Positions 8,895 to 18,359 of a stretch of 64,000 nt of DNA are shown here, in pieces. Below the pieces are notes generated by a model that saw nothing but the letters and a program-made list of their open reading frames with translations, searched no databases and was not told the DNA's origin. The translations under genes were made by a program, and so were the position numbers. How positions within the stretch are numbered: the stretch's first letter is position 1; each line of letters starts with the position of its first letter. Source of the DNA: Marinobacter sp. (GTDB lineage Bacteria > Pseudomonadota > Gammaproteobacteria > Pseudomonadales > Oleiphilaceae); NCBI GenBank assembly GCA_014762755.1, contig JABURI010000172.1:1-64000 (forward strand), written 5' to 3'.

Positions 8895-9554
8895 ATGACC
8901 ACGGCAGCGCCAGGACTGTGCCGCCGCTCCGGTTGGATTCCCCTCCTGCTTGCTGTCTCGTTGGTCAGTGCCCTGGAGCTGGGTAATCGTTTGATGAATT
9001 ACGTACTCCAGGAGTTTGGCCAGGAAGCCCATCAGCGACTGACCGACTGGCAGCGGCTGCATGACCTCGCTGCCAATGCGCCGGTCGACCGTCAGCTCCG
9101 GCTGGTCAATTCGTTCTTCAATCGGGTGAATTTTGTCAGCGATATCCGCCACTGGGGCGAAGAGGACTACTGGGCGACCCCGATTGAACTTCTGACCACG
9201 AACGCGGGCGATTGCGAAGATTTTTCCATTGCAAAGTACCTGACGCTGAAATCCATGGGTGTGCCCGATGACCAGCTTCGGGTCGTCTACGTCAAGGCTC
9301 TGGAACTGAACCAGGCCCACATGGTTTTGGCCTGGTATCCCGAACCCGACGCCGATCCGCTGATTCTGGACAATCTCATAAATGACATCAAACCAGCGTC
9401 GGAACGCACTGATCTGGAACCCGTTTATAGCTTTAACGGCGAAGGACTCTGGCTCAATAAATCCGGCGGCAGGCAGACTCGGGCCGGGGAATCGGAAAAA
9501 CTCTCACGCTGGCAGGAACTCAACAAACGCCTCGACCAGTCGCTCCGCCCCTGA
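8895..9554 (+). CDS. LapG-like periplasmic cysteine protease (transglutaminase-like, BTLCP family)
   Basis: 219 residues with a basic N-terminus and hydrophobic signal anchor (about 12-28), then a bacterial transglutaminase-like cysteine proteinase domain. The triad is visible: Cys107 in AGDCEDFSIAKY, His142 in NQAHMVLAW and Asp159 in LILDNL. Asp106 and Glu108 flanking the Cys match the calcium-binding pair described for LapG. In Pseudomonas, LapG cuts the giant adhesin LapA and is held inactive by LapD at high c-di-GMP. Here it starts 8 bp after gspC and no lapD-like gene adjoins it, so its partner and substrate are unknown. LapG-type function is inferred from family membership. Confidence 0.85.
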   Translation: MTTAAPGLCRRSGWIPLLLAVSLVSALELGNRLMNYVLQEFGQEAHQRLTDWQRLHDLAANAPVDRQLRLVNSFFNRVNFVSDIRHWGEEDYWATPIELLTTNAGDCEDFSIAKYLTLKSMGVPDDQLRVVYVKALELNQAHMVLAWYPEPDADPLILDNLINDIKPASERTDLEPVYSFNGEGLWLNKSGGRQTRAGESEKLSRWQELNKRLDQSLRP

Positions 9555-9674
9555 CCGTCCGGCCCAGGGAAGCATGGCGGTAAATGACACTTCGAATGTC
9601 GCCAGCCGACAATGACCGACTGGCTCGAGGCGCTAGAATGCCAACCCGACCAAAGATTCAGATGGAGTGCGACC

Positions 9675-11279
9675 ATGAGATGCTGGAACGGCTGGGGCGA
9701 TGACCAGTTTTCACTTGAACTGCCCAGGGAGGGCCACGCTTTCCTGAATGACCGGATCGGAAAGGGACAGCCCCTGGGTGATGCAAGTCTTGATGCCGTT
9801 TGCGCCCTCGTGCCGGAGTCGCGGCTCACTCCCGATTCTGCCACATGCTCCCTGATCGACATCACGCCCGAGGCCCGCGTCCGCCACGCCCGGGGTCAGA
9901 GCCTGCCGGACTGGCTGGCCATGCGTAGCGGCAACATTGGCCTGTTTCCGGACGGAGTGGCCCTGCCCCGCACCACCCATGAGATCCAGGTACTGCTCAA
10001 CTATGCCCGACAGTATGGTATCCAGCTGATTCCCTACGGCGGCGGGACCAGCGTCGCCGGCCATATCAACCCGGCGGACACCGGGAAGCCGGTGCTGACC
10101 GTAAGCCTTGCCAACATGAACCAGCTGACCGATCTGGATCGCGAAAGCCAGATCGCAACCTTTGGTGCCGGCACCCCCGGCCCCTTGGTGGAATCCCAGC
10201 TCCGCGCCCACGGTTATACCCTCGGTCACTTTCCCCAGTCCTTTGAACTCTCGACCATCGGTGGCTGGGTGGCTTCCCGCTCCAGCGGCCAGCAGTCGTT
10301 GCGCTACGGCCGGATCGAGCAGCTCTTTGCCGGGGGCCGGATCGAGACACTCAAGGGCCCCCTGGAGATTCCGACCATCCCCGCCTCCAGTGCCGGTCCG
10401 GACATAAGGGAGATGATCCTCGGGTCCGAGGGCCGCATGGGCATCATCACCGAGGTGAAAGTCCGGGTCAGCGAACTGCCAGAGCACGAAAGCTTCCATG
10501 TGGCCTTCTTCCCGGACTGGGAGAGTGCCCGCACCGCATGCCGGAAGCTGGTCCAGCAAAGAACACAGCTGTCCATGTTGCGCCTGAGCAACCCGGTGGA
10601 AACGGAGACACAACTGGCACTGGCCGGTCGCCCGACCCTGATCGGCGTTCTGGAGCGCTTCCTGGCCTTCCGGGGTGCCGGGCCTGGCAAATGCATGATG
10701 ACCTTCGGGGTCACCGGCACCCGGCAACAGTGCAAGGCGGCGCTGGTCCAGGTCAAGACCATCTGCAAGGAATACTCTGGTGTCTATACCGGTACCCGTA
10801 TGGGTGAAAAGTGGGCGGAGAAACGCTTCACCATGCCCTACCTGCGCGAGGCCCTCTGGCAACTCGGCTACGCGGTGGACACCCTGGAAACCGCCACCGA
10901 CTGGTCGAAGGTGGACAACCTGATGAGCCTGATCGAGTCCAATCTTCGCGAACGCCTCTCAGACGAGGAGGAAAAGACCCACGTCTTCACTCACCTCTCT
11001 CATTTCTATGGGCAGGGCTGCAGTATCTACACCACGTACGTGTTCCGCGTCGGTGCCAACCATGAGCAGACTCTCCGACGCTGGCACAGACTAAAACATT
11101 CGACCTCCGAACTGATCGTCAACAACGGCGGTACGATCAGCCACCAACATGGCGTCGGCAAAGACCACGCGCCCTACCTTCCGGTCGAGAAAGGCGAGCT
11201 GGGCATGGAGGCTATCCGGGCTCTGTGCCACCAGTTTGACCCCGATTCATTGCTCAATCCCAAAACACTGGTGGAGTAG
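9675..11279 (+). CDS. FAD-linked oxidase related to alkyl-dihydroxyacetonephosphate synthase
   Basis: 534 residues of the vanillyl-alcohol-oxidase/AGPS flavoprotein fold: PP-type FAD loop IPYGGGTSVAGHINP, a second FAD segment (GHFPQSFELSTIGGWVASRS), the cap domain, and a C-terminal catalytic stretch GGTISHQHGVGKDHAPYL. AGPS enzymes make the ether bond of ether lipids and carry a His-His-His run where this protein has His-Gln-His, so AGPS activity is not assured; a 2-hydroxyacid or sugar-acid dehydrogenase is possible. The ATG at 9675 is preferred because GGAG lies 7 bases upstream; the longer start at 9612 lacks a ribosome site. It heads a cassette with a GlpD-like dehydrogenase and an FGGY kinase. 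Confidence 0.85.
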   Translation: MRCWNGWGDDQFSLELPREGHAFLNDRIGKGQPLGDASLDAVCALVPESRLTPDSATCSLIDITPEARVRHARGQSLPDWLAMRSGNIGLFPDGVALPRTTHEIQVLLNYARQYGIQLIPYGGGTSVAGHINPADTGKPVLTVSLANMNQLTDLDRESQIATFGAGTPGPLVESQLRAHGYTLGHFPQSFELSTIGGWVASRSSGQQSLRYGRIEQLFAGGRIETLKGPLEIPTIPASSAGPDIREMILGSEGRMGIITEVKVRVSELPEHESFHVAFFPDWESARTACRKLVQQRTQLSMLRLSNPVETETQLALAGRPTLIGVLERFLAFRGAGPGKCMMTFGVTGTRQQCKAALVQVKTICKEYSGVYTGTRMGEKWAEKRFTMPYLREALWQLGYAVDTLETATDWSKVDNLMSLIESNLRERLSDEEEKTHVFTHLSHFYGQGCSIYTTYVFRVGANHEQTLRRWHRLKHSTSELIVNNGGTISHQHGVGKDHAPYLPVEKGELGMEAIRALCHQFDPDSLLNPKTLVE

Positions 11280-11282
11280 ACC

Positions 11283-12869
11283 ATGGCCAGAAAGGGAAGC
11301 CTTGCAGACCTGGCCACGGCCAATCCCGAATTCGACGTGGTTGTGGTCGGTGGCGGCATCACTGGCGCCGGAGTTGCCCGGGAGGCGGCCGGCAGCGGTC
11401 TCCGAACCCTGCTGGTCGAACAGAAAGACTTCGCCTGGGGCACCTCGAGCCGGTCCTCCAAAATGGTCCATGGTGGCCTCCGCTACCTGGGCAGCGGCAA
11501 CCTCCGGCTGACGCGGGAATCGGTAACCGAGCGACAGCGCCTGATGCATGAGGCGCCGGGGCTGGTGGACCCTCTCCCGTTCGTTATGCCCCATTTTCGC
11601 AAAGCCTTTCCCGGCCCGAAACTGTTTCAGTTATTGCTGGGCATCTATGATCGCATTGCCGGCGTCAGGACACACCGATACCTGAATCACCGGGAAGCCC
11701 TGCAATGGGTCCCGGGCCTCACCCCGGAAAACCTGAACGGCGCCAGTCTGTTCATGGATGGCGTGACCGACGATGCCCGCCTCGTGCTTCGGGTCCTGGA
11801 TGAAGCCCGGCGGGACGGCGCCGTCTGCCTTAACTATACCGAGGCAAGAACACTGCACCGACATGAGGGACGAGTGAGCGGTATTGATTTGGTGGACGCC
11901 GAAGACGGACATTCGGTGGCGGTCAGAACCCCGCTGGTCATCAACGCCACGGGTGCCTGGGCTTCGATGCTTCAACAACAGGTGACCGCCTCAGCCCTCC
12001 TGCACATCCGGCCCTTGCGGGGGAGCCACCTGGTGGTGCCCTGGAGCCGGTTGCCGGTGTCCTGCGCGGTCTCGCTGCTGCATCCGGATGACCGGAGACC
12101 GGTTTTTGCCTTTCCCTGGGCGGGAACGACGGTACTGGGCACCACCGATCTTGATCACCAGCGAGATATCAACTGCGAACCCGGCATTACCCCGGAAGAA
12201 GTGGACTACCTGATGGCCATCGCCCGGGCGCTGTTCCCGTCGGCCGGTCTGGACCGGAAGGAAGTCGTATCCTCCTGGGCCGGCGTGCGCCCTGTCGTGA
12301 CTGACGGTTCCGGCAAGTCCGCCTCAAAGGAAAACCGGGAGCACGTGGTGCAGGAGGATAACGGACTGGTCAGCATTGCCGGCGGTAAGCTCACGACTTT
12401 CCGGCGCATCGCCCGGGAAGCGCTTGAACTCGGCCTGGGCGAACAACGCAGGCACCTGCTGCGCGCTGGCGCCAGCCCGGTGTTTGCCCCGCTTGCACCA
12501 ACAGACCGCCCGGCAGGAATAGCCTTTCTTGACTGGCAGCGCCTGCAGGGCTGGTATGGGCCCAACGTCCACCCGCTTATTGAACAGGCTGATCTGGCGC
12601 CCATCGCCCATACCGGGGTGCTTTGGGCGGAGCTTGCCTGGAGTTGCCAGCATGAACAGGTGGTACACCTGGATGACCTTCTGCTTCGCCGCACCCGTGT
12701 GGGACTTGTGTTGCCGAATGGCGCGTCGGAACTGCTGCCGGAGTTAAGGCGTTATTGTCAGCCACGCCTCGGTTGGACCGATCAACAGTGGGAGCAGGAA
12801 GAAAAACGCTACCTGAAGCTGTATCACCAGGCCTACAGCCTGCCGGAGGATGACGCCCGACATGAGTGA
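11283..12869 (+). CDS. glpD: FAD-dependent glycerol-3-phosphate dehydrogenase (GlpD family)
   Basis: 528 residues. The N-terminal dinucleotide-binding motif VVVGGGITGAGVAREAAGSG is followed by the GlpD signature (TSSRSSKMVHGGLRYL), a DAO-type substrate domain (TTVLGTTDLDHQRD, SWAGVRPVV) and a C-terminal helical GlpD domain. Such enzymes oxidise glycerol 3-phosphate to dihydroxyacetone phosphate and feed electrons to quinone at the inner membrane. It lies 3 bp after the AGPS-like oxidase and overlaps the FGGY kinase by 8 bp, so all three are probably one transcript. DHAP is the AGPS substrate, which ties the chemistry of the neighbours together, but the true substrate here could be another polyol phosphate. 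Confidence 0.88.
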   Translation: MARKGSLADLATANPEFDVVVVGGGITGAGVAREAAGSGLRTLLVEQKDFAWGTSSRSSKMVHGGLRYLGSGNLRLTRESVTERQRLMHEAPGLVDPLPFVMPHFRKAFPGPKLFQLLLGIYDRIAGVRTHRYLNHREALQWVPGLTPENLNGASLFMDGVTDDARLVLRVLDEARRDGAVCLNYTEARTLHRHEGRVSGIDLVDAEDGHSVAVRTPLVINATGAWASMLQQQVTASALLHIRPLRGSHLVVPWSRLPVSCAVSLLHPDDRRPVFAFPWAGTTVLGTTDLDHQRDINCEPGITPEEVDYLMAIARALFPSAGLDRKEVVSSWAGVRPVVTDGSGKSASKENREHVVQEDNGLVSIAGGKLTTFRRIAREALELGLGEQRRHLLRAGASPVFAPLAPTDRPAGIAFLDWQRLQGWYGPNVHPLIEQADLAPIAHTGVLWAELAWSCQHEQVVHLDDLLLRRTRVGLVLPNGASELLPELRRYCQPRLGWTDQQWEQEEKRYLKLYHQAYSLPEDDARHE

Positions 12870-14421
12870 CACACCTCTGATCCTGGCCATCGATAATGGC
12901 ACCCAAAGCGTTCGGGCCCTGCTGTTCGACACCCTTGGCAACCTGGTTGGCAAGGGCAAGCAGGAAATCGAGCCCTATTTCTCGGAGCAACCCGGGTGGG
13001 CCGAGCAGCATCCGGATTACTTCTGGGAGAGCCTTGGGGTGGCCTGCGACAGACTCTGGCAGGGTACCGATGCCAGCCCGGACCATGTGGCTGGCGTCAC
13101 CGTGACAACCCAGCGAGGCACCGTCATCAACCTTGACCGGAATGGCAATCCCCTGCGCCCGGCCATCATCTGGCTTGACCAGCGTCACGCCCGCGTCGAC
13201 GGATCGGTCAAAGGCCCCTGGGGCTGGCTGTTCAAGATCACCCGTCTGGAAGACACCATCACAAGGTTTCGCGAGAAAACCCAGGCGAACTGGCTCGTTC
13301 AGAATCAGCCGGAGGTCTGGGGAAAAACCCACAAGTTCCTGCTGCTCTCTGGCTATCTAAATTTCCGGTTGACCGGCCAGTACCGGGATTCAATCGGCAG
13401 CCAGGTCGGTTATCTGCCCTTTGACTACAAGAAACACCGGTGGGCGGGCAAACATGACTTCAAATGGCAAACCATGCCCGTCACTCCGGACCAGCTACCG
13501 GAACTGGTGGCACCGGGTGACAGAATCGGCGAGCTTCTCCCCGAGGCCGCCCGACACCTGGGTGTACCCGAGGGTCTTCCTGTGATTGCGGCGGCCTCCG
13601 ACAAGGCCTGTGAGATTCTGGGATCCGGCGGCCTGAGTCCGGACGTTGGCTGTATGAGCTACGGCACAACAGCAACCATAAACACCACCAGCCCAAGATA
13701 CGTGGAACCGGTGCGCCTGATGCCACCCTATCCCGCCGCCCTGCCCGGTCATTATTCCACGGAAGTCATGATCTACCGCGGTTACTGGATGGTGAGCTGG
13801 TTCAAACGGGAATTCGGTCTCAGAGAGCGGAATATTGCCGAAGAGCTGGACATTCAACCGGAGGTCCTCTTCGATGAGCTGGTTCGGGATGTGCCTCCCG
13901 GCTCCATGGGGCTCATGCTGCAGCCTTACTGGTCGCCGGGTGTGCGCCAACCGGGTCCGGAGGCCAAGGGCGCCATCATCGGTTTTGGCGATGTCCATAC
14001 CAGGGCTCACATCTACCGGGCGATCCTGGAAGGGCTCGCGTACGCCTTGCGTGAAGGCAAGGAGCGGATTGAGAAGCGCAGCGGTGTGCCCATCCGAAAG
14101 CTTCGGGTTGCCGGCGGCGGTTCCCAGAGCGATGCGGCCATGCAACTGACCGCGGATATTTTCGGATTACCCGCGGAGCGGCCCCACACCTATGAAACCT
14201 CGGGCCTGGGTGCCGCCATCGATGCCGCCGTCGGGCTGGGTCTGCATCCGGACTTTGCGTCAGCGGTCTCTGCCATGACCCGTGTTGGCGAGTGCTTCCA
14301 ACCCGATCCAACGACCCATGCACTGTATAACCGGCTCTATTCCGAGGTGTATCTGGACATGTATCCCCGGCTGCAGCCAATTTACCGGAAAATCCGTGAC
14401 ATAACGGGGTATCCTCGCTGA
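12862..14421 (+). CDS. FGGY-family carbohydrate (polyol/sugar) kinase
   Basis: 519 residues from ATG 12862. Two actin-like halves are visible: ILAIDNGTQSVRALLFD at the N-terminus (phosphate-1 loop) and GAIIGFGDVHTRAHIYRAIL / LRVAGGGSQSDAAMQLTADI in the C-terminal half. The catalytic Asp is in IAAASDKACEILGSG. It resembles xylulokinase and glycerol-kinase relatives but is not a standard GlpK, so the substrate is uncertain. An ATG at 12850 is possible but has its GGAGG too close; 12862 lies 12 bp after the same GGAGG. Position behind a GlpD suggests it supplies a phosphorylated polyol to that enzyme. Confidence 0.87.
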   Translation: MSDTPLILAIDNGTQSVRALLFDTLGNLVGKGKQEIEPYFSEQPGWAEQHPDYFWESLGVACDRLWQGTDASPDHVAGVTVTTQRGTVINLDRNGNPLRPAIIWLDQRHARVDGSVKGPWGWLFKITRLEDTITRFREKTQANWLVQNQPEVWGKTHKFLLLSGYLNFRLTGQYRDSIGSQVGYLPFDYKKHRWAGKHDFKWQTMPVTPDQLPELVAPGDRIGELLPEAARHLGVPEGLPVIAAASDKACEILGSGGLSPDVGCMSYGTTATINTTSPRYVEPVRLMPPYPAALPGHYSTEVMIYRGYWMVSWFKREFGLRERNIAEELDIQPEVLFDELVRDVPPGSMGLMLQPYWSPGVRQPGPEAKGAIIGFGDVHTRAHIYRAILEGLAYALREGKERIEKRSGVPIRKLRVAGGGSQSDAAMQLTADIFGLPAERPHTYETSGLGAAIDAAVGLGLHPDFASAVSAMTRVGECFQPDPTTHALYNRLYSEVYLDMYPRLQPIYRKIRDITGYPR

Positions 14422-14537
14422 TACTCCAGCGAACTGGCCATCGTCTCGCTGAAGGTCAGTAATTTCCAACAGTCCCGAGCCGAAAAACTCGCAGTAGTAT
14501 AGACTTGAATCTCTGAAAGTCTGTTTGCAGAAGGCCC

Positions 14538-17414
14538 ATGTCACGGTACCAGAGCGAAGCCTCCAGATCCGATCTGCCGATTGCCCTGCCGCAAATCGTC
14601 GGGCTGGTTATTGTCCTCGCTTCGCTGCACCTGACTGCCCGCAACGACTATCTGCTCTTCCACACACTGGTGGAAATGATCCGTATCGTCGTACTGGCTG
14701 GACTCTTCGCTCTGGCCTGGCACACCCGCCACTGGGCCACCAACAGCTTTCTCGGGGTTATCGGCACTGCCGCGGTGTTCATTGCCTCCCTTGAGCTGCT
14801 CCATACCATTGGCTACAAGGGCATCGGCATTTTCCCCGACGATGATGGCAACCTGCCTACCCAGTTATGGGTTGCGTTCCGCTACCTGGAGGCCTTCGCC
14901 TTTCTGATCGGCGTCATGGCTGTCAGGTGGCGCATCAGCCTGATGTTACCGTTTACGGTCTTTGGTTCGGCCACCGTAATTCTGGTACTTGCGGTTTTTT
15001 CCGGAGTGTTTCCGGACAGCTATCTCGAGGGCACGGGACTGACTCCGTTCAAGGTTACCTCCGAGTATATTATTGCCGGGATCTTTGCGGTCACCATGGC
15101 ATGGCTCTACCGCCAGAGACGGCGATTCGCCATGCCGGTCTTCTATCTGATCCAGACCTCTCTGATATTCAACATCCTGGCCACACTGACACTCACCCGG
15201 TATGTCAGTGTCTATGGCTTTGCTAACGAACTTGGTCATTACCTGCTTTTGGTATCAGCCTATCTGATCTATCGGGGCGTATTGGTGACCGGACTGATCC
15301 GGCCTTACCAGTTTCTCTTCCGTGACGTGAAACGCCACGAAGAACACCTCTCGGAACTGGTTGACGAACGGACCGCCCAGCTGGCCCGTAGCGAATCCCT
15401 GACCAGTACTTTCATCGAACACTCGCCAGCACTCATCTATCTGATGGATGCGGACGGTCGCATAACACTCACCAATCCTGCGTTTCGGAAACTGCTTGGC
15501 CTTGAGGGCCAAAAGATTCCGGGCAAGAGTATTTTTGACGTCTTTCCGCCCAGCGCGGCCGCGTCAATCAGCCGTCAGGACCAGCGAGCACGGGAGCTGG
15601 GCACGCCAATCACCGTAACCGATATCGTGAACTTCGAGAACGAGCCGAGGATGTTCGAGGCCGTACATTTTCCGATCCTCGATCAGAACGGCGAGCTAAC
15701 CGGCAGCGGCGCCATTGCCACGGACGTTACCGACCACCGACGGACCCAGGCCAACTACGAACTAATGGTCCAGGCCGCCATGGATGGTCTGCTGGTGATG
15801 GACTACGACGCAAACTTCATCCAGGTCAACCGTGCAACGGAGGAAATCACGGGATATACCCAGACCGAGCTGTTGGGCATGAACATCCGCGACCTGGAAG
15901 TCGATCTGGATGCCGCAGCCATCGAGCGATCACTGGACCAGGTCATGGTCGAGGGTTCCGGGCGACTGGAAAGCCGCTGGCGCCGGAAAGATGGCAGTGT
16001 CCGGGATGTGGAAATCAGTGCCCACGTCTTTGACGGCACGTTCACCTCGGGATTTTTCTCCTTCGTCCGGGACATTACCAAGCGCAAGTCCAATCTCGCC
16101 AAAATCGAGTTCCTCGCCCACTTTGACCCTCTGACCAGGCTCCCGAACAGGGCCCGGTTCGAGGAACTGGTCAATGGCCGAATCGAGGAAACTGGATCCT
16201 CAGGCAGTCGGTACGCCCTGGTCTATCTGGACCTGGACAACTTCAAGGACATCAATGATTCCCTGGGCCATACCGTCGGCGATAACCTGCTGAAGGAAGT
16301 TGCCCGCCGACTGGGCACTCTCACCCCGGAAACTCATGTTATCGCCCGCGCAGCCGGAGATGAGTTCATGGTGTTGGCCAAGCTCGGGCCCGAGGAAAAA
16401 GCCTATGTGCATGAGATGGAGAGGCTGCATCAGTTATTCGCCAGCAGTTTCGCCGTAGACGGGCACCATCTGGCGACATCTGTCTCCATGGGCGTGGCCT
16501 TGTTTCCCGACGATGGCGATAACTTCACGACACTCTCCCGCAATGCGGACACCGCCATGTACGCCGCGAAAATGGAGGGAAGAAACACCTTCCGCCGGTT
16601 CGATACCGCCATGCAGGAGAAGGCGTTCGAGCGCCAGAATCTGTTGGCCAAGTTGCGTGGGGCGCTGGAAAGGAAGGAAATGGAAGTCTATTACCAGCCC
16701 CAGATGGACCTGGCTACGCGCAAGATCACCGGCGCGGAAGCGATCCTGCGCTGGAACAACCCTGAGCTGGAATGGGTATCCCCGTCACGCTTCATTCCCA
16801 TTGCCGAAGAAAGTGGCCTGATCGTGGAGATTGGCGAATGGGTGCTGCGGGAAGCCTGCCGTCAGGGCAAGGCCTGGATGGATCAGGGTATGCCGCCGAT
16901 TACTCTGGCGGTCAACCTGTCTGCGATCCAGTTCCAGCGGGGTGATCTGTGTGACAAGGTGGGCGGGATACTGGACGAGACTGGCTTTGAGGGCCGTTAT
17001 CTGGAACTGGAACTGACGGAATCCGTACTGATCGGTGATCAAAAACGGGTGGTGAACACCATTCAGGGACTGAAACAGCGCAACATCCATCTCGCCATCG
17101 ACGATTTTGGCACTGGCTATTCAAGCCTCGCGTACCTGAACCGCTTCGCGGTAGATAAGCTCAAGATTGATCGCTCCTTCATACGTGACATGGGCACGGA
17201 TCCCGATATCTCATCGGTTGTGCTTGCGATCATCCGCATGGCACACAGCCTGGGGTTGAAAGTAATTGCAGAAGGTGTCGAGAATGCCACCCAGCTTGAG
17301 CAACTCGACAGGCTCGCCTGTGACGAAGTACAGGGTTATCACCTCGGCAAACCGATGCCTGCGAGTAAGTTCCAGCACCTCCTCAGCAACGGTGTCACGA
17401 CGCTCCCTCATTAA
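14538..17414 (+). CDS. MASE3-like membrane sensor with two PAS, GGDEF and EAL domains
   Basis: 958 residues. About 15-260 hold several membrane helices in MASE3-like order (LLHTIGYKGIGIFPDDDGNLPTQLW is typical), followed by two PAS domains (about 285-400 and 410-515), GGDEF (about 525-690) and EAL (about 700-950). The GGDEF site reads AGDEF and there is no RxxD inhibitory site five residues before it. The EAL motif reads EAI (GAEAILRW), but the downstream catalytic stretches ELTESVLI, DDFGTGYSSLAYL and EGVE are intact, so phosphodiesterase activity is likely; cyclase activity is less certain. Its 3' end overlaps the convergent phosphoribosyltransferase by 20 bp. Confidence 0.93.
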   Translation: MSRYQSEASRSDLPIALPQIVGLVIVLASLHLTARNDYLLFHTLVEMIRIVVLAGLFALAWHTRHWATNSFLGVIGTAAVFIASLELLHTIGYKGIGIFPDDDGNLPTQLWVAFRYLEAFAFLIGVMAVRWRISLMLPFTVFGSATVILVLAVFSGVFPDSYLEGTGLTPFKVTSEYIIAGIFAVTMAWLYRQRRRFAMPVFYLIQTSLIFNILATLTLTRYVSVYGFANELGHYLLLVSAYLIYRGVLVTGLIRPYQFLFRDVKRHEEHLSELVDERTAQLARSESLTSTFIEHSPALIYLMDADGRITLTNPAFRKLLGLEGQKIPGKSIFDVFPPSAAASISRQDQRARELGTPITVTDIVNFENEPRMFEAVHFPILDQNGELTGSGAIATDVTDHRRTQANYELMVQAAMDGLLVMDYDANFIQVNRATEEITGYTQTELLGMNIRDLEVDLDAAAIERSLDQVMVEGSGRLESRWRRKDGSVRDVEISAHVFDGTFTSGFFSFVRDITKRKSNLAKIEFLAHFDPLTRLPNRARFEELVNGRIEETGSSGSRYALVYLDLDNFKDINDSLGHTVGDNLLKEVARRLGTLTPETHVIARAAGDEFMVLAKLGPEEKAYVHEMERLHQLFASSFAVDGHHLATSVSMGVALFPDDGDNFTTLSRNADTAMYAAKMEGRNTFRRFDTAMQEKAFERQNLLAKLRGALERKEMEVYYQPQMDLATRKITGAEAILRWNNPELEWVSPSRFIPIAEESGLIVEIGEWVLREACRQGKAWMDQGMPPITLAVNLSAIQFQRGDLCDKVGGILDETGFEGRYLELELTESVLIGDQKRVVNTIQGLKQRNIHLAIDDFGTGYSSLAYLNRFAVDKLKIDRSFIRDMGTDPDISSVVLAIIRMAHSLGLKVIAEGVENATQLEQLDRLACDEVQGYHLGKPMPASKFQHLLSNGVTTLPH

Positions 17415-18063
17415 GCGCGTGAAAACTTGCCCCCAGAAGTTCGCAGACCTCCTCATCCGTTACCGGGTAAAAGTTGCGATAGAACTGCCCGACATAGTTG
17501 AAATCCGCCGGTTCCTGCAAGCAGATGCAGTGATCGACCATGTCCTCATATTTCGCGGTTGTGCCTTCCGGACCCGCCGGGATAGCAATGATCAGGGACC
17601 GGGCACCAGCATTTCTCACGATTTCGATCGCCAGATCCATGGTCGCGCCGGTCGCGATGCCATCATCGACCAGGATCACCTGCCGACCCTGGATATCCGC
17701 CCTTGGTGCATATCCCCGATAAGCCTTTTTCCTTTCCGAGATGACGCTCAGCTCCAGATCCCTCACCCGCTTTATCTGGTCCGACGTGATCGCCAGGGAG
17801 CGCACCAGCTCAGAATTCAGATGCGGAATCCCGTCCTCACCCACAGCCCCCATGGCAACTTCCGGCTGCCAGGGCACCTCGAGCTTGCGGATATTCAGGA
17901 AATCCAGCTGCAGGTGAAGTGTCCGGGCAATCTCGTATCCGACCGGGATACCGCCTCGCGGTAAGCCGAGGACAAGTGCATTGGGCTCGATTGCCATGGT
18001 CGCTAACTGTTCAGCCAATCGTGCGCCGGCGTCTTTCCTGTCCTTGAAACGTAATTCGGCCAT
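17395..18063 (-). CDS. Phosphoribosyltransferase-domain protein
   Basis: 222 residues. The PRPP-binding signature is ILVDDGIATGATM (about 133-145), preceded by the PRTase core (LVLGLPRGGIPVGYEIA) and a flexible hood region. This ~220-residue class is common in bacteria and often of unknown substrate; it is not a recognisable purine or orotate enzyme. It is transcribed toward the GGDEF-EAL gene and overlaps its end by 20 bp. Confidence 0.88.
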   Translation of the reverse strand: MAELRFKDRKDAGARLAEQLATMAIEPNALVLGLPRGGIPVGYEIARTLHLQLDFLNIRKLEVPWQPEVAMGAVGEDGIPHLNSELVRSLAITSDQIKRVRDLELSVISERKKAYRGYAPRADIQGRQVILVDDGIATGATMDLAIEIVRNAGARSLIIAIPAGPEGTTAKYEDMVDHCICLQEPADFNYVGQFYRNFYPVTDEEVCELLGASFHALNEGAS

Positions 18064-18359
18064 CCTTGCCCCCTTGATTCCTGGCCGCTTCCCTTCAAAC
18101 CATAGTAGCGCTTGCCCGGCTCATCAGGAAATTTCTGTTTGAGCAAAGATACGTACAACTCGCGCCCCCCGGAATCGGCTAGTTTTTGATCCAGATCTAC
18201 CACGTTCATCGTTTTTGGTTCTATATTTATACTGCACAGAAGAACAGAACAGGTAGGCAAGGCCGCCAACGACCTGCCAGGTAGTTGCCAATCGACGGCT
18301 TCTGTCCGGATTGATGTTAGTTACGGTGATCCGGCGTAACATCTCCAACAGGTGTAGCC
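18064..18359. other. Intergenic region between divergent genes, little recognisable content
   Basis: About 296 bp separating the leftward phosphoribosyltransferase from the rightward duplicated lipoprotein. It must hold both promoters, but I cannot point to a convincing -35/-10 pair. A leftward open frame from an ATG at 18209 overlaps the phosphoribosyltransferase start and lacks a ribosome site; I do not call it a gene. No repeat or strong hairpin is evident. Confidence 0.5.

Noticed and set aside
9711-10862. 383-codon frame antisense to the FAD-linked oxidase
   Set aside because: Low-complexity, His/Gly-rich composition typical of a shadow; the sense gene is well supported.
18003-18209. 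Leftward 68-codon frame upstream of the phosphoribosyltransferase (MNVVDLDQKLADSGG...)
   Set aside because: No ribosome site, overlaps the start of a real gene in another frame, no recognisable family.
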